Translations under genes and position numbers: made by a program | Notes under the pieces: generated by a model | Databases searched by the model: none | Seen by the model: the letters and a program-made list of their open reading frames with translations, nothing else | Told to the model about the DNA's origin: nothing | Shown here: one piece after another, positions 46,544 through 54,067 of the stretch | How positions within the stretch are numbered: the stretch's first letter is position 1 | How the letters are laid out: each line of letters opens with the position of its first letter | NCBI GenBank assembly: GCA_963728075.1 | Contig: CAVSIP010000004.1 | Coordinates: 62,001 to 126,000 of the forward strand | Length of the DNA stretch: 64,000 nt | Source of the DNA: CAVSIP01 sp963728075 | GTDB taxonomy: Bacteria > Actinomycetota > Actinomycetes > JAFAQI01 > DASSKL01 | Reading direction: 5' to 3'

Positions 46544-48131
46544 CCGCTGGAGGGCGCTGCGCTGGCGGCTCACCGCCGCATTCGTTGCCGTCGCGGTGGC
46601 TGCGGTCGCGATCGTCGCCGGGCTGGCCGCCTGGTCGGCCAGCGGACGGGTCGGCCAGCTGCTCGACCGGCGGCACGCCGTCATCACCCAGGAGATCGTC
46701 GGCGCGCTCACCGACTCCTACCGGCAGGCCGGTGGCTGGGCCGGTGCGGACCTGTCGGCCGCACAGGCCCTCGCCGCTGCCGCCGGGGCACAGCTGTCCC
46801 TCATCACGCCGATCGGCGCGGCGGCGGGCACCGCGCGCAACAGCGTGCTGCGCGCCGGACCCAGCAGCAGCGCGGGCCCGAGCGCCGCAGGGCCCGGCGG
46901 TGCCGGCCCGGGGAGCGGGCAGACGGACCCAGGGCCCGGGGTGGCGCGTACGCCTACCCCCGTACGCAGCCAGGTCAGCGCGGGCACGCCCACAGGGGAC
47001 GCCTCGGGCGTGGGGCAGACGCCCGCCGCGGCTGACCCCGGCAGCAGCGGGCCCGGGCCTGTGCGCAGCGGTCAGCCGTCGACCAGCGCGACGGACCCGC
47101 GGACGCCGGCACCCGGCCCGAGCAGCGGCCCCGCGGCCACGGGGAGGCCGATCACGATCGGCGGCGCGGTGGTCGGCTTTGCGGTCGTGCACTTCCCGAG
47201 CGCGTCGAGCAGCGCCGAGAACCAGGCGCGCAGTGCCATCCTGCAGACCATCGGTGGGAGCGCGGCGCTCGCCGTCCTGGTCGCCGTCGTCATCGGCCTG
47301 CTTGCATCCCGTCGGATCAGCCGGCCGGTGGGGCAGCTGGTGGCGGCGACGCGGGCCGTCGGGGACGGAGCAGGGCCGAGCCTGCCCACCCGGGCGCCGG
47401 GCGAGCTCGGTGAGCTCGCCCGGTCGTTCGGTCAGATGGCCGAACGGCTCGCCCTGACCGAGAGCGCCCGCCGGGCGCTCGTGGCCGACGTGGCCCACGA
47501 GCTGCGCACCCCGGTGACGATCCTCCGCGGCGCGACCGAGGAGCTGGTCGACGGGATCGTCGCCCCCGACCCGCAGCGGCTGGCGTCCCTGCACGACGAG
47601 GTGCTGCGGCTGGGCCGGATCGTCGACGACCTCGCCGCCCTGGCCGCGGCGGATGCCGCCGGGCTGCACGTGGCGTCGGTTCCGCTGGACCTGGCGACCG
47701 TGGTCGAGCAGGCGGTCGAGCTGATCGGCCCGCGTGCCGCCGACGCCGGGCTGACCGTGAAGACGCGGCTGGCGTCGGGACCCGTCCGCGGTGACCCCGC
47801 CCGGCTCGAGCAGGTGGTCGCCAACCTGCTCACCAACGCGGTGAAGTTCACGCCGAGCGGCGGCCGGATCGAGCTCGCGACCCACCGGGACGGTCCCGAC
47901 GTGGTGCTCGAGGTGCACGACAGCGGCCCAGGGATCCCCGCCGACGAGCTGCCGTACGTCTTCCAGCGGTTCTGGCGCGGCCGTGGCGCCGCTCAGCACA
48001 GCGGCAGCGGCGTGGGCCTCGCGGTAGTGGAGCGGTTGGTCACCGCGCACGGTGGGGTCGTCACCGCCGAGTCGCCGCCGGGGTCCGGGGCGCACTTCCT
48101 GGTCCGCCTGCCCGCCGACGACCGGCCGTGA
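46533..48131 (+). CDS. Sensor histidine kinase with a long Pro/Gly/Ser-rich extracytoplasmic loop
   Basis: A 532-residue membrane kinase. Helix 1 is at about 12-32 and helix 2 at about 238-258. The outer loop between them (about 33-237) is dominated by low-complexity Gly/Pro/Ser/Thr sequence from about 105 to 205. HAMP follows (about 260-310). The HisKA phospho-site is ADVAHELRTPV (about residue 322). The ATPase domain has N-box NLLTNAVKF, DSGPGIP and SGSGVGLAVVERL. The sensing loop offers no recognisable ligand fold. Paired with the OmpR regulator. Confidence 0.92.
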   Translation: MTASRWRALRWRLTAAFVAVAVAAVAIVAGLAAWSASGRVGQLLDRRHAVITQEIVGALTDSYRQAGGWAGADLSAAQALAAAAGAQLSLITPIGAAAGTARNSVLRAGPSSSAGPSAAGPGGAGPGSGQTDPGPGVARTPTPVRSQVSAGTPTGDASGVGQTPAAADPGSSGPGPVRSGQPSTSATDPRTPAPGPSSGPAATGRPITIGGAVVGFAVVHFPSASSSAENQARSAILQTIGGSAALAVLVAVVIGLLASRRISRPVGQLVAATRAVGDGAGPSLPTRAPGELGELARSFGQMAERLALTESARRALVADVAHELRTPVTILRGATEELVDGIVAPDPQRLASLHDEVLRLGRIVDDLAALAAADAAGLHVASVPLDLATVVEQAVELIGPRAADAGLTVKTRLASGPVRGDPARLEQVVANLLTNAVKFTPSGGRIELATHRDGPDVVLEVHDSGPGIPADELPYVFQRFWRGRGAAQHSGSGVGLAVVERLVTAHGGVVTAESPPGSGAHFLVRLPADDRP

Positions 48132-48140
48132 CACGCGCCG

Positions 48141-48170
48141 CGGCCCCACCGCATGCCTGCGGTGGGGCCG
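48141..48170. terminator. Strong hairpin terminator after the histidine kinase gene
   Basis: Arms CGGCCCCACCGCA (48141-48153) and TGCGGTGGGGCCG (48158-48170) with a TGCC loop, followed by TCCTT. It sits between convergent genes and so can act both ways. Confidence 0.85.
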
Positions 48171-48194
48171 TCCTTCCGGCAGGTCACCTGTGCG

Positions 48195-48476
48195 TCAACG
48201 GTGCGACCCGTGCCACTGGTAGTAGCCGTCGCCGCTGCCGTCCCGCAGCCGGTCCTGCTGCTGGGTGCCGTCGCACGTGCCGCTGACGGACACGGTCACC
48301 GTGCCGTCCTTGCAGGTCCCGTCCCGCAGATGGGTCTGGTCGCGGTCCTGCTGGGTGATGCGGTCGCGGTCACCGGCGTAGGTCGACTCGGCGACCATCG
48401 TGAACGCCGCGCCCATGCCGCCGACGAGCAGCGCGGTGAGCGGGACGATGGTGATGGCCTTGCGCAGGGTCTTCAT
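48195..48476 (-). CDS. Small secreted protein of unknown function
   Basis: A 93-residue protein. The signal-like N-terminus MKTLRKAITIVPLTALLVGGMGAAFTMVA is followed by a hydrophilic mature part rich in Asp/Arg/Gln (GDRDRITQQDRDQTHLRDG) with two Cys (TCKDG, TCDG) that may form a disulfide. The start at 48476 is set by AGGAGGAGG 8 nt upstream. No family is recognised. A tandem 11-bp direct repeat lies 65-86 bp upstream, making it a candidate target of the adjacent OmpR-type regulator. Confidence 0.72.
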   Translation of the reverse strand: MKTLRKAITIVPLTALLVGGMGAAFTMVAESTYAGDRDRITQQDRDQTHLRDGTCKDGTVTVSVSGTCDGTQQQDRLRDGSGDGYYQWHGSHR

Positions 48477-48540
48477 CGATGCCACCTCCTCCTGCGTCCA
48501 CCGTCAGTGAACGCCCCGGCGATGGCGTCCCGGCGCAACC

Positions 48541-48562
48541 CGTGTGGAGACCGTGTGGAGAC
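48541..48562. promoter_or_regulatory. Tandem 11-bp direct repeat, probable OmpR-type binding site
   Basis: CGTGTGGAGAC occurs twice with no gap (48541-48551 and 48552-48562). Head-to-tail 11-bp repeats are the typical site for dimers of OmpR/PhoB regulators. It lies in the divergent region between the small secreted protein gene and the ABC exporter genes, near the two-component system. Confidence 0.5.
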
Positions 48563-48622
48563 GACCCGTGCCCCACTGACCCGCGCCCGCCGCCCCTTAC
48601 GGGGGGTGCGGCGTACGGGGGC

Positions 48623-48637
48623 GGGGCCGTTCGCCCC
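48623..48637. promoter_or_regulatory. Imperfect DosR-like palindrome upstream of the ABC exporter genes
   Basis: GGGGCCGTTCGCCCC has 5-bp arms around a 5-nt centre, one base wider than the sites before cydA and the regulator gene. It lies 66 bp before the ABC ATPase GTG. Weaker than the other two. Confidence 0.3.
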
Positions 48638-48703
48638 TAGGCCGGGTCCGGCCCGCGACCGGAGGCTGGACGCGTAACGGCCGACTCGCCGGAAGAGGCT
48701 GCC

Positions 48704-49636
48704 GTGGGAAACGACGTCCCCGCGATCCTCGTCGAGGGTCTGGTGAAGCGGTACGGCCGGCTCACCGCGGTCGACGGGGTCTCCTTCCTGGTCCACCCCG
48801 GCGAGGTGTACGCCCTGCTCGGCCCGAACGGCGCCGGCAAGACCACCACGGTCGAGGTGCTGGCCGGCTACCGCCGCCCGACCGCCGGGCGCCTGCGGGT
48901 GCTCGGCCTCGACCCGCACGGGGACGCCCGGGCCCTGCGCCAGCGGGTGGGGATCGTGCTGCAGTCGGGCGGCTTCGACGAGGAGCTGACGGTTGCCGAG
49001 ACGGTGGGCCTGTACGCGGGTCTGTACCCCCGGCCCCGCGACCCGGACTCCGTCCTCGACACGGTCGGCCTGCGCGAGAAGGCGGGGGCGCGGGTGCACA
49101 CGTTGTCGGGCGGGCAGCGGCGCCGGCTCGACCTCGCTCTGGCCCTGGTCGGCAACCCCGACCTGCTCTACCTCGACGAGCCCACCACCGGGTTCGACCC
49201 CGCGGCCCGGCGCCGGGCGTGGGAGGTGCTCCTGGGCCTGCGCGCGACCGGCGTCACGGTGCTGCTGACCTCGCACTACATGGACGAGGTGCAGCGGCTC
49301 GCCGACCGGGTCGGTGTCCTGTCGGCGGGCCGGATCATCGCCGAGTCGACGCCGGCGGAGCTGGGCCGGCGGGCAGATGCGGAGGCCTCCGTGCGCCTGT
49401 CCTGCCCGGACGAGGCGTGGGCCGACCGCCTGCCCCCGGGGCCCTGGCTCGTCGCCGGCTGGCGCGCCGGGGTGCTCGAGCTGCGGACGAGCGCGCCGAC
49501 CGAGGCGCTGCATGTCCTCACGCGCTGGGCGCTCGACCGGGGCGAGGAGCTCCCGGGCCTGTCCGTGACGCGGCCCTCGCTCGAGGACGTGTACCTCGCC
49601 CTCACGGAGCCGTCGGAGCCGGAGCCGGCGCCATGA
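48704..49636 (+). CDS. ABC-2 type exporter ATP-binding protein
   Basis: A 310-residue ATPase of the DrrA/CcmA type. Walker A is GPNGAGKTTTVEVL (about 45-58), Q-loop VLQSGGFDEELT, signature LSGGQRRRLDLALAL (about 145), Walker B LLYLDEPTTGFD, and SHYMDEV holds the switch His. A C-terminal extension of about 80 residues follows, as in antibiotic and lipid exporters. It is coupled to its permease by a 4-bp overlap. The substrate is unknown. Confidence 0.9.
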   Translation: MGNDVPAILVEGLVKRYGRLTAVDGVSFLVHPGEVYALLGPNGAGKTTTVEVLAGYRRPTAGRLRVLGLDPHGDARALRQRVGIVLQSGGFDEELTVAETVGLYAGLYPRPRDPDSVLDTVGLREKAGARVHTLSGGQRRRLDLALALVGNPDLLYLDEPTTGFDPAARRRAWEVLLGLRATGVTVLLTSHYMDEVQRLADRVGVLSAGRIIAESTPAELGRRADAEASVRLSCPDEAWADRLPPGPWLVAGWRAGVLELRTSAPTEALHVLTRWALDRGEELPGLSVTRPSLEDVYLALTEPSEPEPAP

Positions 49637-50484
49637 CCGCACTGACCCGCCCGTACGCCGGCGTCCTCGTGGCGACGCGGCAGATGCGCTACCAGCTGCT
49701 CATCGTCGCGCGCAGCCGCTTCGGGGGGTTCACGACGCTCGCCGTCCCGGTCCTGCTGCTCGTCGCCCTGAACCTCGTCACCCCGGAGATGACCCTGCAG
49801 CTGCTCGGCGGTACGCCGTACCCGGACTTCCTGACCCCTGCGATGGCGATCTTCGCCATCGTCAACGCCTGCTACGTCAACGTCATCACCGCGACGGTCG
49901 TGGCGCGCGAGTCCGGGGTGCTCAAGCGGCTGCACGGGACGCCGCTGCCGATGTGGGCGTACCTGTCCGGCCGGCTGGTCGCCGCGGCGGCCGTCGGCGC
50001 CGTGGCCGCCACGGTGGTGGTGGTCATCGGCATCGCCGGGTTCGGGGCCACCCTCCCGACGGCGCGGTTCGGCGCGTTCGTCGCGGTGCTGCTGCTCAGC
50101 GTGCTGTGCCTGTCGGCGGTGGGCCTCGCGGTCAGCGGACTGGTGCGCTCACCCGACAGCGCGCTGCCTGCGGCGTACGGCACGATGCTGCCGCTCGCCT
50201 TCGTGTCGGACCTGTTCTTCCCGACCGTCACCGCGCCGGCCTGGCTGCGGGAGCTGGCCGACTGGTTCCCGCTGGCCCCGCTGACCCGCGCGGCCGAGCA
50301 GACGTTCATCGGCACCGGCTCCGGCTTCCCCATGAGCGGGCGCGACCTCGTCACGGTGCTGGTCTGGACAGCGGCCGCGTCGGCGGTGTGCATGCGCTTG
50401 TTCCCGTGGCAGCCGGGCGATGCGGGCCTGCGGCGGCTGCTGGCCGGCCTGCGTCCCGCCCGCCGGGGCGAAAGCCCCTGGTAG
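49633..50484 (+). CDS. ABC-2 type exporter permease
   Basis: A 283-residue integral membrane protein with six predicted helices. RESGVLKRLHGTPLPMWAYL is the conserved ABC-2 cytoplasmic motif, and LFFPTVTAPAWLRELADWFPLAPLTRA is the conserved late segment. It probably forms a homodimer with two copies of the upstream ATPase. The palindrome GGGGCGAAAGCCCC lies within its last codons, 58 bp before the next operon. Confidence 0.9.
   Translation: MTALTRPYAGVLVATRQMRYQLLIVARSRFGGFTTLAVPVLLLVALNLVTPEMTLQLLGGTPYPDFLTPAMAIFAIVNACYVNVITATVVARESGVLKRLHGTPLPMWAYLSGRLVAAAAVGAVAATVVVVIGIAGFGATLPTARFGAFVAVLLLSVLCLSAVGLAVSGLVRSPDSALPAAYGTMLPLAFVSDLFFPTVTAPAWLRELADWFPLAPLTRAAEQTFIGTGSGFPMSGRDLVTVLVWTAAASAVCMRLFPWQPGDAGLRRLLAGLRPARRGESPW
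50465..50478. promoter_or_regulatory. Perfect GGGGC-N4-GCCCC palindrome upstream of the six-gene operon
   Basis: GGGGCGAAAGCCCC fits the relaxed form GGGRC-N4-GYCCC shared by the sites before cydA and the response regulator gene. It overlaps the end of the ABC permease gene and lies 58 bp before the release-factor-like gene. As RNA it would be a 5-bp stem with a GAAA tetraloop, so a simple hairpin is the alternative. Confidence 0.35.
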
Positions 50485-50535
50485 GCCTCGGCCGTCGGGG
50501 CAGACGCTCGAACCGAGCCCAGGAGGGAGGTCGCG

Positions 50536-51672
50536 ATGCGTACGCAACGCGACGAGATCCGGGATCTCTACGCCGGACCCGGACCGGTGGCATCGCTGTA
50601 CTTGCGGCTGGACCGCGAGGGGGGCAGCGCGGCGCACGCCGAGCACCTGCTGCGGTGGCGCGCGATCCGCGCGGAGATGGCGGAGCAGGGCGCCGACGAA
50701 CCCACGCTCGCGGCTCTCGACGAGTGCCTGGCGACGGCTCGGCCGACCGGCCGGGTCCTCGTCGTGTTCGCCGCCGAGGGCAAGCTGCGCCACTGCGTCG
50801 AGCTCGAGGACTGCGGCGCCCCGGACGGTGGCTGGTTCGGGCCGCTGCCGCACGGCCTGCCCTGGCTGCGCTGGCAGCAGGAGCGGCTGCCGTACGTGGT
50901 GGTGCACACCGACCGGACGGGTGCGGAGATCGTCGCCTACGCGGGGGACGGCCAGGGCGTCTACCGGGACGTGGTCGTCGGGCCGGACGACGAGATCGAA
51001 CGCAATGCACCCGGGGGCTGGGCGGGTCTCGCCCAGGGGCGCTACCAGCACCGCGCCGAGGACTCCTGGGCGCACAACGCCGCGGCGGTGAGTGACCGGC
51101 TGACGCGGGTGGCCCATGCGATCGGCGCGAGACTGGTCATCGCGGCCGGGGACGTACGGGCGGTGCAGCTGTTGCGTGACCACCTGTCGGCGCACCTGCG
51201 CGCGATGCTCGTCACGGTGTCCGCGGACGGGGAGCACCGGCCGGACGGCCCGCCGACCGTGTCTCCGGCCAGTCTCCGGCAGCTCGTCCGCGACGCGACC
51301 GAACGGGAACGCGCCGAGGCGCTGGCCCGCCTGGCCGACCTGGCCGGCCCGCAGGGCCGGGTCGCCGACGGTGTCGTCCCCGTGCTCGCGGCGCTGCGTG
51401 AGTCGGCCGTCGACACACTGTTCGTGGTGGACGACCCGGCGGACCGCCGGATGCTGGCCGTCGGGGCGCAGCCGGTCGAGGCCGCGATCGACCCCCTGGA
51501 GCTGGCGGCCGACGGGCCGCCTGCGTACGCGCCGCTGGCAGACGCGTTCGCGCGTGCTGCGCTCGGCACCGGGGCCGGTGTCGTGGTGCTGCAGCCCGGC
51601 GAGGCCGCCCCGCTGGAGGGTGTGGCCGCCCTGGTGCGGCACCCGGCCGTTCTGGGTGCGGAGTTCCTGTGA
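50536..51672 (+). CDS. Rv2629-like archaeo-eukaryotic release-factor-fold protein (baeRF2/Vms1-like)
   Basis: A 378-residue protein similar in layout to M. tuberculosis Rv2629, a DosR-regulon member of the bacterial aeRF/Vms1-like superfamily thought to act on stalled ribosomes or peptidyl-tRNA. Visible blocks are an N-terminal domain (GPVASLYLRLDRE, VLVVFAAEG), a central RNase H-like eRF1 domain 2 region (about 130-260; YVVVHTDRTGAEI, GRYQHRAEDSWAHNAAAVSDRLT, LVIAAGDVRAVQLLRDHL), and a C-terminal L7Ae-like domain (about 290-378; VDTLFVVDDPADRRM). Start preceded by GGAGGGAGG. First gene of a tight operon. Confidence 0.8.
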   Translation: MRTQRDEIRDLYAGPGPVASLYLRLDREGGSAAHAEHLLRWRAIRAEMAEQGADEPTLAALDECLATARPTGRVLVVFAAEGKLRHCVELEDCGAPDGGWFGPLPHGLPWLRWQQERLPYVVVHTDRTGAEIVAYAGDGQGVYRDVVVGPDDEIERNAPGGWAGLAQGRYQHRAEDSWAHNAAAVSDRLTRVAHAIGARLVIAAGDVRAVQLLRDHLSAHLRAMLVTVSADGEHRPDGPPTVSPASLRQLVRDATERERAEALARLADLAGPQGRVADGVVPVLAALRESAVDTLFVVDDPADRRMLAVGAQPVEAAIDPLELAADGPPAYAPLADAFARAALGTGAGVVVLQPGEAAPLEGVAALVRHPAVLGAEFL

Positions 51673-51947
51673 GCACCGGCCCCACCGTGGACCCGGCTGC
51701 CGCCATCTGCGCTGCGTGCGGCGCGGCAGGCCTGCTGCCGGTGCGTGCCGGCGCCGAGCTCAACCACCTCTGCGTCACCTGCGGTGCCTGCTGGCACCGG
51801 ACGCCGGTCGGGCTGGAGCGGGTCGTCCCGGAGACCTGCCCTGGCTGTGCCTACCGCGGGATGTGCGTACGGCCGCCGGCGGCACTGCCGCTGCACGCCG
51901 TCGTCGGGCCGGCCGACCCGTTCGACCTGCCACTCGAGGGAGTGTGA
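51669..51947 (+). CDS. Cys-rich mini-protein (putative double zinc ribbon)
   Basis: A 92-residue protein with Cys motifs CAAC (about residues 14-17), CVTCGAC (about 35-41) and CPGCAYRGMC (about 57-66), spaced for one or two zinc sites. The last 20 residues are Pro/Leu-rich. I do not recognise the family. It overlaps the preceding gene by 4 bp and ends 3 nt before the hibernation factor gene, so a ribosome- or RNA-related role is a guess from context only. Confidence 0.65.
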   Translation: MSTGPTVDPAAAICAACGAAGLLPVRAGAELNHLCVTCGACWHRTPVGLERVVPETCPGCAYRGMCVRPPAALPLHAVVGPADPFDLPLEGV

Positions 51948-51950
51948 GAG

Positions 51951-52751
51951 ATGACCGCCACCGCCGCTGTCGGCGCGGAGTTCACCGTCCAGACCTCCAC
52001 GCAGGGAGACCTCCCGCCGGACATCGGTGACTACGCCGAGCAGAAGGTGCGCAAGCTGGCGCGCTTCGCCGGCGAGCCGATCCTGCACGCGCGGGTGCGG
52101 GTCAGCCGTACGGACGACCCGGCCGTCACCCGCGGTGTGACCGCGCAGGCGTCGCTGGACTTCAACGGCCGGCTGCTCCGGGCGCAGGTGGCCGCGAGCG
52201 ACGGGCACGAGGCGGTCGACCTGCTCGAGCGGCGGCTGCGGGAGCGCCTCGACCGCGCCGGTCGGCACTGGCAGGCCCGCCGCGGCGGCATGCCCGTGGA
52301 CGAACCGGGACAGTGGCGCCACGTCGCCGTGCCGACCGAGCGGCCGGGCTACTTCCCCCGCCCGGTGGAGGAGCGGCAGGTGGTCCGCCGCAAGGCGTTC
52401 GCCGTGCCGCGCATCGACCTCGACGAGGCGGCATTCGACATGGACCTCGCCGACTACGACTTCTACCTGTTCACCGACGCTGCGACCGGCCAGGACAGCG
52501 TGCTCGAACGCACCGCCGACGGGTTCGTGCTGCACCAGGCCGAGCCGCGGGAGCGGCCGCAGGAGCCGCTGGCCGCGCGTGTGACCGTCAGCGAGCTGCC
52601 GATACCGCGGCTGCAGGCGGCCGACGCGGTCGAGCGCCTCAACGCGAGCGGCGCGCCGTTCGTGTTCTTCGTCAACGTCGCCACCGGTCGCGGCAACGTG
52701 CTCTACCGCCGCTACGACGGTCACTACGGCCTCCTGCGCCCGGCGGTGTGA
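51951..52751 (+). CDS. Ribosome hibernation factor with two C-terminal dimerisation modules (RafH/HPF-like)
   Basis: A 266-residue protein. The N-terminal S30AE/HPF domain (about 8-105; IGDYAEQKVRKLARF, HARVRVSRTDDPA, DGHEAVDLLERRLRERLDR) binds the 30S decoding centre. Two S30AE_C-like repeats follow, about 140-200 (VVRRKAFAVPRIDLDEAAF...FLFTDAATGQDSVLER) and about 205-262 (VSELPIPRLQAADAVERL...FFVNVATGRGNVLYRR). This duplicated C-terminus resembles mycobacterial RafH (Rv0079) of the DosR regulon rather than ordinary long HPF. It is expected to silence ribosomes under hypoxia or starvation. Confidence 0.87.
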   Translation: MTATAAVGAEFTVQTSTQGDLPPDIGDYAEQKVRKLARFAGEPILHARVRVSRTDDPAVTRGVTAQASLDFNGRLLRAQVAASDGHEAVDLLERRLRERLDRAGRHWQARRGGMPVDEPGQWRHVAVPTERPGYFPRPVEERQVVRRKAFAVPRIDLDEAAFDMDLADYDFYLFTDAATGQDSVLERTADGFVLHQAEPRERPQEPLAARVTVSELPIPRLQAADAVERLNASGAPFVFFVNVATGRGNVLYRRYDGHYGLLRPAV

Positions 52752-52752
52752 G

Positions 52753-53205
52753 ATGCCGAACCTCTGGGTGTCCCGGCCGGCGCATCCCGGTGACGCTGTC
52801 CCTCCGGAAGGGGAGGAAGCACAGCCGCTCGACGCCAGCAAGGTGATGCGGATCGGCACGATGGTGCACAGCGTTCTGGAGGAGCTGCGCGGCGTCGAGC
52901 TGGGAGCGGCGGGCCGGGCACACCTGGTCGACGCGCACCGGCGGGTGACCGAGGAGCTCGAGCGCTCGCTGCCGCCGGAGCTGGCGAGCGAGCTGGACCG
53001 GCTTCGCCTGCACCTGGACGGCGAGACCCCGGGGGCGGACGAGCTGCGGGTCGCGCACGCGCAGCTGCTCGGCTGGCTCGAAGGGCTCCTGCAGGGGGTA
53101 CGGATGGCGGTCGCGATGCACGAGCACACGCGGCTCGCCTCACTGACAGGCCAGGACGGGGAGCAGTCCCAGCAGGAGGCCCTGCCGGAAGGCAACTACC
53201 TGTGA
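52753..53205 (+). CDS. bpa: Bacterial proteasome activator (Bpa/PafE family)
   Basis: ATP-independent ring activator that opens the 20S proteasome for unfolded proteins. The 150 residues include the conserved core KVMRIGTMVHSVLEELR (about 32-48), a helical bundle through EELERSLPPELASELDRL, and RVAHAQLLGWLEGLLQGVRMA (about 96-116). The C-terminus is GNYL, close to the GQYL of M. tuberculosis Bpa, whose penultimate Tyr docks into the proteasome alpha ring. It starts 1 nt after the hibernation factor stop and overlaps the next gene by 4 bp. Confidence 0.88.
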   Translation: MPNLWVSRPAHPGDAVPPEGEEAQPLDASKVMRIGTMVHSVLEELRGVELGAAGRAHLVDAHRRVTEELERSLPPELASELDRLRLHLDGETPGADELRVAHAQLLGWLEGLLQGVRMAVAMHEHTRLASLTGQDGEQSQQEALPEGNYL

Positions 53206-53699
53206 GCGCGGCAGAGCTGCGCCTGGACGCCGTCCCGCTCGACCTGCCGGACGGCAGCAACGTCATCGTCGGCCAGGCCCACTTCATCAAGACGGTGGAG
53301 GACCTGCACGAGGTGCTGGCGGCCAGCAGCCCGCACCTGCGCTTCGGGGTCGCGTTCTGCGAGGCGTCCGGTGACCGGCTGGTGCGGCGGACCGGCAACG
53401 CGCCCGACCTGGTCGACGCCGCCGTCGACAACGCCCGGCGGGTCGCCGCCGGTCACGTCTTCGTGGTGCTCCTGCGGGACGGGTTCCCGGTCAACGTGCT
53501 GAACGCGGTGAAGGCGGTGCCGGAGGTCTGCACGGTCTTCTGCGCGACGGCCAACCCGATCACGGTGCTGGTCGCAGAGCTGCCCTCCGGCCGTGGGGTC
53601 GTGGGGGTCGTCGACGGCAGCCCGCCGGTCGGCGTGGAGGACGACGCCGCCGTACGCGAGCGCCACGCGCTGCTGCGCACCATCGGCTACAAGCTGTGA
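53202..53699 (+). CDS. Adenosine-specific kinase family protein (PF04008 type)
   Basis: A 165-residue protein. NVIVGQAHFIKTVEDLHEVL, the block RFGVAFCEASGDRLVRRTGN (about 48-67), HVFVVLLRDGFPVNVLNAVK and VFCATANPITVLVAE match the small adenosine_kin family first described from archaeal structures. The proposed activity is adenosine phosphorylation; biochemical support is limited. Co-operonic with bpa and the hibernation factor, it may salvage adenosine from decaying RNA (inference). Confidence 0.85.
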   Translation: MSAAELRLDAVPLDLPDGSNVIVGQAHFIKTVEDLHEVLAASSPHLRFGVAFCEASGDRLVRRTGNAPDLVDAAVDNARRVAAGHVFVVLLRDGFPVNVLNAVKAVPEVCTVFCATANPITVLVAELPSGRGVVGVVDGSPPVGVEDDAAVRERHALLRTIGYKL

Positions 53700-53713
53700 G
53701 GAAGGAGGCCGCG

Positions 53714-54067
53714 ATGACGCTCCACGAGGTCGTCGCTGCCGGACCGCTGGCCCTGACCCCCGCTGCGGTCGAGGAGCGGTCGTGGCAGGAGTTCCAGGGC
53801 AAGCGCGACGCGCACATCAAGGAGCTGTACGCCACGCAGGGCTGCACCGCCGGCCTGCTGCGACTGCAGCCGGGCGCGCACGAGGTGCCGCACCGGCACG
53901 TCAGTGGCGGGCACCACCTGTGGGTGCTGGAGGGCGCCATCGAGGTGGACGGGGCCCAGCTCGATGCCGGCAGCTACGTGCACGTACCGCACGGCGTCGC
54001 CCACACCTTGCGCAACGTGGGCGACGGCGCGTGCGTGCTGTTCTTCGTCTACGAGCGGGCCGAGTGA
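53714..54067 (+). CDS. Small cupin-domain protein
   Basis: A 117-residue single-domain cupin. LQPGAHEVPHRHVSGGHHLWVLEGAIEV contains the first cupin motif with His ligands, and LDAGSYVHVPHGVAHTLRNVG is the second. Metal binding is likely; the substrate is unknown. Clear ribosome binding site AAGGAGG before the ATG at 53714. Last gene of the six-gene operon; its end overlaps the convergent copA by 19 bp. Confidence 0.85.
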   Translation: MTLHEVVAAGPLALTPAAVEERSWQEFQGKRDAHIKELYATQGCTAGLLRLQPGAHEVPHRHVSGGHHLWVLEGAIEVDGAQLDAGSYVHVPHGVAHTLRNVGDGACVLFFVYERAE

